Shown: positions 5,764-8,562 of the stretch, one piece after another
Layout: each line of letters opens with the position of its first letter
Numbering within the stretch: position 1 is the first letter of the stretch
Source of the DNA: Actinomycetota bacterium
Lineage (GTDB): Bacteria; Actinomycetota; Rubrobacteria; Rubrobacterales; Rubrobacteraceae
Length of the DNA: 8,562 bases
Reading direction: 5' to 3'
NCBI GenBank assembly: GCA_020200675.1
Contig: JAIVIG010000109.1
Span: 1 to 8,562 of the forward strand
Notes under the pieces: model-generated
Told to the model about the DNA's origin: nothing
Databases searched by the model: none
What the model saw: the letters and a program-made list of their open reading frames with translations, nothing else
Translations under genes and position numbers: made by a program

Positions 5764-6663
5764 TTGGCATCGAAGTACCATCGTGGCGAGATCGAGGTAC
5801 AGGCTCGGGCGAGCGTGCGAGAGATGGCCGCCCGCATAAGCGACGTGATAAGGCCCGGGATCCCGCTATACACCCGCGATTTCCTGGAGGATCAGCGGAC
5901 GGTTGTCGTTGGCTCTACCGGCGCGAACGGCCGGGTTTGGGCGTCGCTGCTCACCGGCGAGCCCGGCTTTCTGCGGGTGCTCGACGAGCGGACACTGCGC
6001 ATAGACGCCCAACCGGTCCCCGGCGACCCGTTGGATGAGAACCTGAAGCGGGACGTGGACGTCGGCCTGATCTCGGTAGACCTCTCGTCCCGGCGACGCA
6101 TGAGGCTGAACGGCAAGGCCGAGAGGCGGCCCGAAGCTATCTACGTGTACGCCGAGCAGGTATACGGAAACTGTCCAAAATACATCCAGGCGCGCGAACC
6201 GGAGACCGCCGGCGGCTCGACCATAATAGAGCCCGGAAGCGCGTGCCGCGCCGGGACCCTTACGGGCGAGCAGCGGCGCCTCATCTCCTCGTCGGACACT
6301 TTCTTCATCGCCAGCGCCCACCCGGACGGCGGCGCCGACGCCTCGCACCGCGGCGGCCTGCCCGGCTTCGTCCGCTTCCTGGACGAGGATACGCTGGCCT
6401 TCCCCGACTACTCCGGTAACAACATGTTCAACACTCTGGGCAACATAGCCGCGAACCCCAAGGCCGGCCTGCTGTTTGTGGATTTCGAACGCGGCGACAC
6501 ACTGCAGCTTTCGGGAGAGGCGCGCGTGATCTGGGACCCGGCGCGCGCGGCGGAGTTCGCCGGAGCACGGCGCGTGGTCGAGTTTCGGATCGGGGAGGTC
6601 GTCGAGAACACCGTCCCGCTCCGCTGGCGGTTCGCTGCGTACTCGCCCTTCAACCCGGCCTAG
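5764..6663 (+). CDS. pyridoxamine 5'-phosphate oxidase-like FMN-binding split-barrel protein (COG3576 type)
   Basis: This 299-residue cytosolic protein appears to have two split-barrel halves. The N-terminal half includes DQRTVVVGSTGANGRVWAS (43-61) and GFLRVLDERTLRI (68-80). The C-terminal half includes DTFFIASAHPDGGADASHRGG in two parts (178-198), GFVRFLDEDTLAFPDYSGNN (201-220), MFNTLGNIAANPKAGLLFVDF (221-241) and LQLSGEARVIWD (248-259). The linking NCPKYIQ (136-142) is characteristic of the predicted flavin-nucleotide-binding proteins in this group. The family binds FMN or related flavins and is thought to act in redox reactions, but the substrate is not established; it is not the vitamin B6 enzyme itself. 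Start TTG 5764 is chosen for its AGGAGG at 6-base spacing. The gene stands alone, about 100 bases after the SDR remnant, and ends just before a GC-rich hairpin. Its GC is much higher than that of the transporter gene (47 of 60 in 6301-6360). Confidence 0.85.
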   Translation: MASKYHRGEIEVQARASVREMAARISDVIRPGIPLYTRDFLEDQRTVVVGSTGANGRVWASLLTGEPGFLRVLDERTLRIDAQPVPGDPLDENLKRDVDVGLISVDLSSRRRMRLNGKAERRPEAIYVYAEQVYGNCPKYIQAREPETAGGSTIIEPGSACRAGTLTGEQRRLISSSDTFFIASAHPDGGADASHRGGLPGFVRFLDEDTLAFPDYSGNNMFNTLGNIAANPKAGLLFVDFERGDTLQLSGEARVIWDPARAAEFAGARRVVEFRIGEVVENTVPLRWRFAAYSPFNPA

Positions 6664-6678
6664 TCTCGCCTCGCGCCA

Positions 6679-6702
6679 GGAGCCCGGCGCTACCGGGCTT
6701 CG
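6679..6702 (+). terminator. GC-rich hairpin after the split-barrel gene, possible terminator
   Basis: AGCCCGG (6681-6687) and CCGGGCT (6693-6699) form a perfect 7-base stem with a 5-base loop, extended by a G-T and a G-C pair at the base. It lies 15-20 bases after the stop. No U-tract follows, so it would be an atypical terminator or a 3'-end stabiliser. Confidence 0.45.
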
Positions 6703-6751
6703 CGTCGTAACGTTCCAAGACCGCGTATCGCAGCGGGTACGGGCGGTTGTG

Positions 6752-6853
6752 CTAGGCGGGAGAGAGGACGTTGTGGTAGGTCTCTACCTTCTCCAGGGAT
6801 TTACCGCAGCCCGTGAGATGCAGGTCAGGGGAGTGGAGAGAGGATAGTCTGCT
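6752..6853 (-). other. possible remnant of a leftward gene's 3' end
   Basis: Between an upstream in-frame stop (6854-6856) and TAG 6752-6754 the minus strand encodes 33 codons, including HLTGCGKSLEKVETYHNV, which looks more protein-like than random frames here. There is no start, no ribosome binding site and no family I recognise. The surrounding 6703-6905 stretch otherwise shows no gene. Confidence 0.18.
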
Positions 6854-6888
6854 TTAGAGGAAGAGGCCTCAGGGGTGGTGAGCGGTAG

Positions 6889-6894
6889 TAGAAT
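6889..6894 (+). promoter_or_regulatory. candidate -10 box for the nfeD-stomatin operon
   Basis: TAGAAT lies 25 bases before ATG 6920, placing a start of transcription near 6901 and leaving room for the GAGGAG ribosome binding site at 6908-6913. No good -35 is seen 16-18 bases upstream, so this is tentative. Confidence 0.3.
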
Positions 6895-6919
6895 ATGGGG
6901 TCTTCAAGAGGAGACTTGT

Positions 6920-7387
6920 ATGGGTGGTTCGGAGATTGTTTTCTGGGTTGTCGCGATCGTGGTGGCGATCGTCGGCGAGGTGTTTACCACGTCTTTTGTC
7001 CTCGTGTTCTTAGCTTTCGGGGGTCTCGTGGCGCTGCTCCTGGCGGCACTGGGGCTCGGGCTTCCCTTGCAGGTTGTGGGGTTCGTTGCGGCGTCGGTAG
7101 CGAGCATGGTGGTCTTTCGGCCCGCGGTATTACACAGGTTGGCCTCCGGCAGCAGCGAACGGTACGAGCCGCGCGGCGGCATCGTGGGCAGGAGCGCGAT
7201 GGTGACGACGGCGATAGAGCCGGACGGGAGCGGGACGATTCGGGTGGGGAGCGGGGAGTTCTGGACGGCCCGCGCGCTGTACCCCGGCAAGCGGATAGAG
7301 GTGGGTATGCGGGTGCGAGTTCTGGATACCGACGGGCTTACGGCCCTCGTGGAAGCCACGGAAATCGAAGGAGGAGAAAGGTCATGA
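6920..7387 (+). CDS. NfeD-family membrane protein (short form)
   Basis: This 155-residue membrane protein is of the short NfeD type, which lacks the N-terminal ClpP-like protease domain. Three hydrophobic segments (about 6-22, 24-44 and 50-67) are followed by a soluble C-terminal OB-fold domain (about 85-150) with GGIVGRSAMV (86-95), the GEFWTARA core (112-119) and GMRVRVLDTDGLTALVE (129-145). NfeD proteins pair with stomatin/flotillin-type SPFH proteins encoded beside them and are thought to help organise membrane microdomains; their precise biochemical role is unsettled. ATG 6920 is chosen because GAGGAG (6908-6913) lies 6 bases upstream. A further-upstream GTG at 6875 would add 15 unlikely residues. 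Its TGA overlaps the stomatin ATG by four bases (ATGA), implying coupled translation. Confidence 0.9.
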   Translation: MGGSEIVFWVVAIVVAIVGEVFTTSFVLVFLAFGGLVALLLAALGLGLPLQVVGFVAASVASMVVFRPAVLHRLASGSSERYEPRGGIVGRSAMVTTAIEPDGSGTIRVGSGEFWTARALYPGKRIEVGMRVRVLDTDGLTALVEATEIEGGERS

Positions 7388-8364
7388 GCGTTGGGTTAGT
7401 GGTGCTGTTGATCGTGGTGTTGCTCGTGGTGGTGGTTGCGGCGCAGACGATCCGGGTCATACCCCAGAATCGGGTGGCCATCGTGCAGCGTTTCGGGCGC
7501 TACCACCGGACCGCCGAGAGCGGGATAACGGCCATCGTCCCGGTGGTGGACAAGATGTTGCCCAAGACGGACCTGCGGGAGCAGGTGGTGGCGTTCCAGC
7601 CACAGGCGGTAATCACCAACGATAACGTCGGGATGCAGATCTCCACCGTCGTCTACTACCAGGTCGTAGACGCTCGGGCCGCCGAGTATGAGGTCGCCCA
7701 CTTTACGGTGGCCCTCGAGCAGATAACGCAGACCACCCTGAGGAACGTCATCGGCAACCTCATCCTGGACAAGACCCTCACCGCGCGCGACGAGATCAAC
7801 GCGAAGCTTCGCACCGTTCTGGACGAGGTGACGGAGAAGTGGGGCATCCGGATAACGAGGGTGGAGCTAAAGGAGATCATACCTCCAAGAGACATCCAGC
7901 AGGCAATGGAGAAGCAGATGCAGGCGGAGCGCACCCGCCGCGCCTCCATCCTGACCGCCGAGGGCGACAAGCGGTCCGCCATCCTCAAGGCCGAGGGGGA
8001 GAAGGAGGCCGCCGTCCTCAAAGCCGAGGGCGAACAACGCGCCGCGATCCTGCGCGCCGAGGGCGAGGCGGAAGCGTACCGCAACGTCCAGTCAGCCCAG
8101 ATCGAGATGACCGGCAATCTCTTCGAGCGGCTCCACGACTCGGACCTCTCGCCCGAGGCCCTGCGCTTTCTCTACCTCAAGACCCTCCCCGAGATGGCCA
8201 AGGGTCCCGCGAGCAAGCTCTTCGTCGTTCCCTCAGAGCTGCAAGACCTCGCCGGAACGATAGGCGCCCTGGCTGGCGGCGCGTCCCTCGCCTCGGACGA
8301 CTCGAAGACGCCCGGGGAGAGAAGGCTCTCCCCGAAGAATGGGGAAGTAGGCGGCGGCGCGTAG
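7384..8364 (+). CDS. stomatin/prohibitin-like SPFH-domain membrane protein (slipin)
   Basis: A 326-residue protein anchored by one N-terminal hydrophobic segment (3-20). The SPFH/Band 7 domain follows, with QTIRVIPQNRVAIVQRFGRY (21-40), TDLREQVVAFQPQAVITND (62-80), VGMQISTVVYYQVVDA (82-97), a TTLRNVIGN segment (117-125) and RITRVELKEIIPP (156-168). Next is an alanine- and glutamate-rich helical region with four 11-residue repeats (186-229), expected to form a coiled coil. The C-terminus carries DLSPEALRFLYLKTLPEMA (254-272), typical of bacterial slipins, and SKLFVVPSE (277-285), then a low-complexity tail. Such proteins oligomerise at the membrane and are linked to microdomain organisation and protease control. 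ATG 7384 overlaps the nfeD stop and follows GGAGG and AAAGG purine runs. Conserved gene order with nfeD supports the call; the exact role is unknown. Confidence 0.93.
   Translation: MSVGLVVLLIVVLLVVVVAAQTIRVIPQNRVAIVQRFGRYHRTAESGITAIVPVVDKMLPKTDLREQVVAFQPQAVITNDNVGMQISTVVYYQVVDARAAEYEVAHFTVALEQITQTTLRNVIGNLILDKTLTARDEINAKLRTVLDEVTEKWGIRITRVELKEIIPPRDIQQAMEKQMQAERTRRASILTAEGDKRSAILKAEGEKEAAVLKAEGEQRAAILRAEGEAEAYRNVQSAQIEMTGNLFERLHDSDLSPEALRFLYLKTLPEMAKGPASKLFVVPSELQDLAGTIGALAGGASLASDDSKTPGERRLSPKNGEVGGGA
7939..8070 (+). repeat. four imperfect 33-base tandem repeats coding an 11-residue coiled-coil motif
   Basis: Four consecutive units read RASILTAEGDK, RSAILKAEGEK, EAAVLKAEGEQ and RAAILRAEGEA. 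The AEG core is invariant and the DNA units are similar but diverged. An 11-residue period fits a right-handed coiled coil, as is common after SPFH domains. Confidence 0.85.
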
Positions 8365-8426
8365 CTCGACCCTCCGGGCAACACCTCGAAGCAGGCTTCT
8401 CGAGATCCGGCTTCTGGTGATAGGTC

Positions 8427-8553
8427 AGGCTGTTGAAAAACTCGTCTAGACACGTTTGTGGGTGCGTAAACTGGCTTTAAAGGCCCCAAAATCGGCCTTC
8501 TGGGGGCCGAATCGAGGGGCGCAAGCGGGCACTGGGGAGTTTTTCAACAGGCT
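8427..8553. mobile_element. 127-base inverted-repeat element, probable MITE or IS remnant
   Basis: AGGCTGTTGAAAAACTC (8427-8443) and GAGTTTTTCAACAGGCT (8537-8553) are inverted repeats matching at 16 of 17 positions, with a perfect 14-base core (8430-8443 with 8537-8550). The 93 bases between have no meaningful coding capacity. They hold smaller inverted repeats, GGCCCC (8482-8487) with GGGGCC (8503-8508) and CGGCC with GGCCG. The TGTTGAAAAACT type of end is common in bacterial insertion sequences, so this is probably a transposase-less derivative moved in trans. No clear target duplication is seen in the flanks, so borders may be a few bases off. As RNA, the ends could pair and the T-run could also act as a terminator for the stomatin operon. 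Confidence 0.6.
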
Positions 8554-8562
8554 CGGATCCTC

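Noticed and set aside
5866..6348. Leftward 160-codon open frame across the split-barrel gene
   Set aside because: High GC keeps this antisense frame open; it has no recognisable motif and the plus strand carries a full family match.
6895..7383. Apparent N-terminal extension of the stomatin
   Set aside because: It overlaps nfeD in another frame, is rich in Gly/Arg, and the ATGA overlap with a purine-rich ribosome binding site gives a natural start at 7384.
8385..8404. Hairpin CTCGAAG with CTT and CGAG after the stomatin stop
   Set aside because: The stem needs a two-base bulge and no U-tract follows; too weak to call as a terminator.
8444..8536. Possible transposase remnant inside the inverted-repeat element
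   Set aside because: No frame in the 93 bases gives a protein-like sequence.

Overview
The window looks like chromosomal DNA of a high-GC Gram-positive bacterium, most likely an actinobacterium of the Rubrobacter type. This rests on high GC, free use of ATA (Ile) and AGG (Arg) codons despite that GC, strong AGGAGG-type ribosome binding sites, and several TTG starts. The taxonomic guess is inference only.

Region 1 (1-4057 and on to 5322) is a divergent regulator/catabolic module. A MocR-type regulator (GntR winged helix fused to a PLP-binding aminotransferase-like domain) is read leftward from 909 and runs off the left edge. A 248-base divergent intergenic region carries two palindromes that overlap its likely promoter. 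Rightward follow four closely packed genes: an MHS-family MFS transporter, a DJ-1/PfpI protein resembling isonitrile hydratase, L-threonine 3-dehydrogenase (tdh) and 2-amino-3-ketobutyrate CoA ligase (kbl). Tdh and Kbl together convert threonine to glycine plus acetyl-CoA, so the natural reading is a PLP-sensing regulator controlling uptake and cleavage of threonine or a related compound. The tdh frame is open, but about 54 residues of the Rossmann domain are missing, so the encoded enzyme is probably inactive.

Region 2 (5323-5763) is a scar. It holds the C-terminal 75-80 codons of a short-chain dehydrogenase with no N-terminal part, next to a possible tail of a leftward gene.

Region 3 (5764-6700) is a single gene for a two-half FMN-binding split-barrel protein (pyridoxamine-phosphate-oxidase-like, COG3576 type), followed by a GC-rich hairpin. 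The next 200 bases hold another possible leftward gene tail.

Region 4 (6920-8364) is an nfeD-stomatin pair with a 4-base overlap, a conserved membrane-microdomain couple. The stomatin has four 11-residue repeats after its SPFH domain.

Region 5 (8427-8553) is a 127-base element bounded by nearly perfect 17-base inverted repeats and with no coding capacity, most likely a MITE. No tRNA, rRNA or CRISPR was seen.
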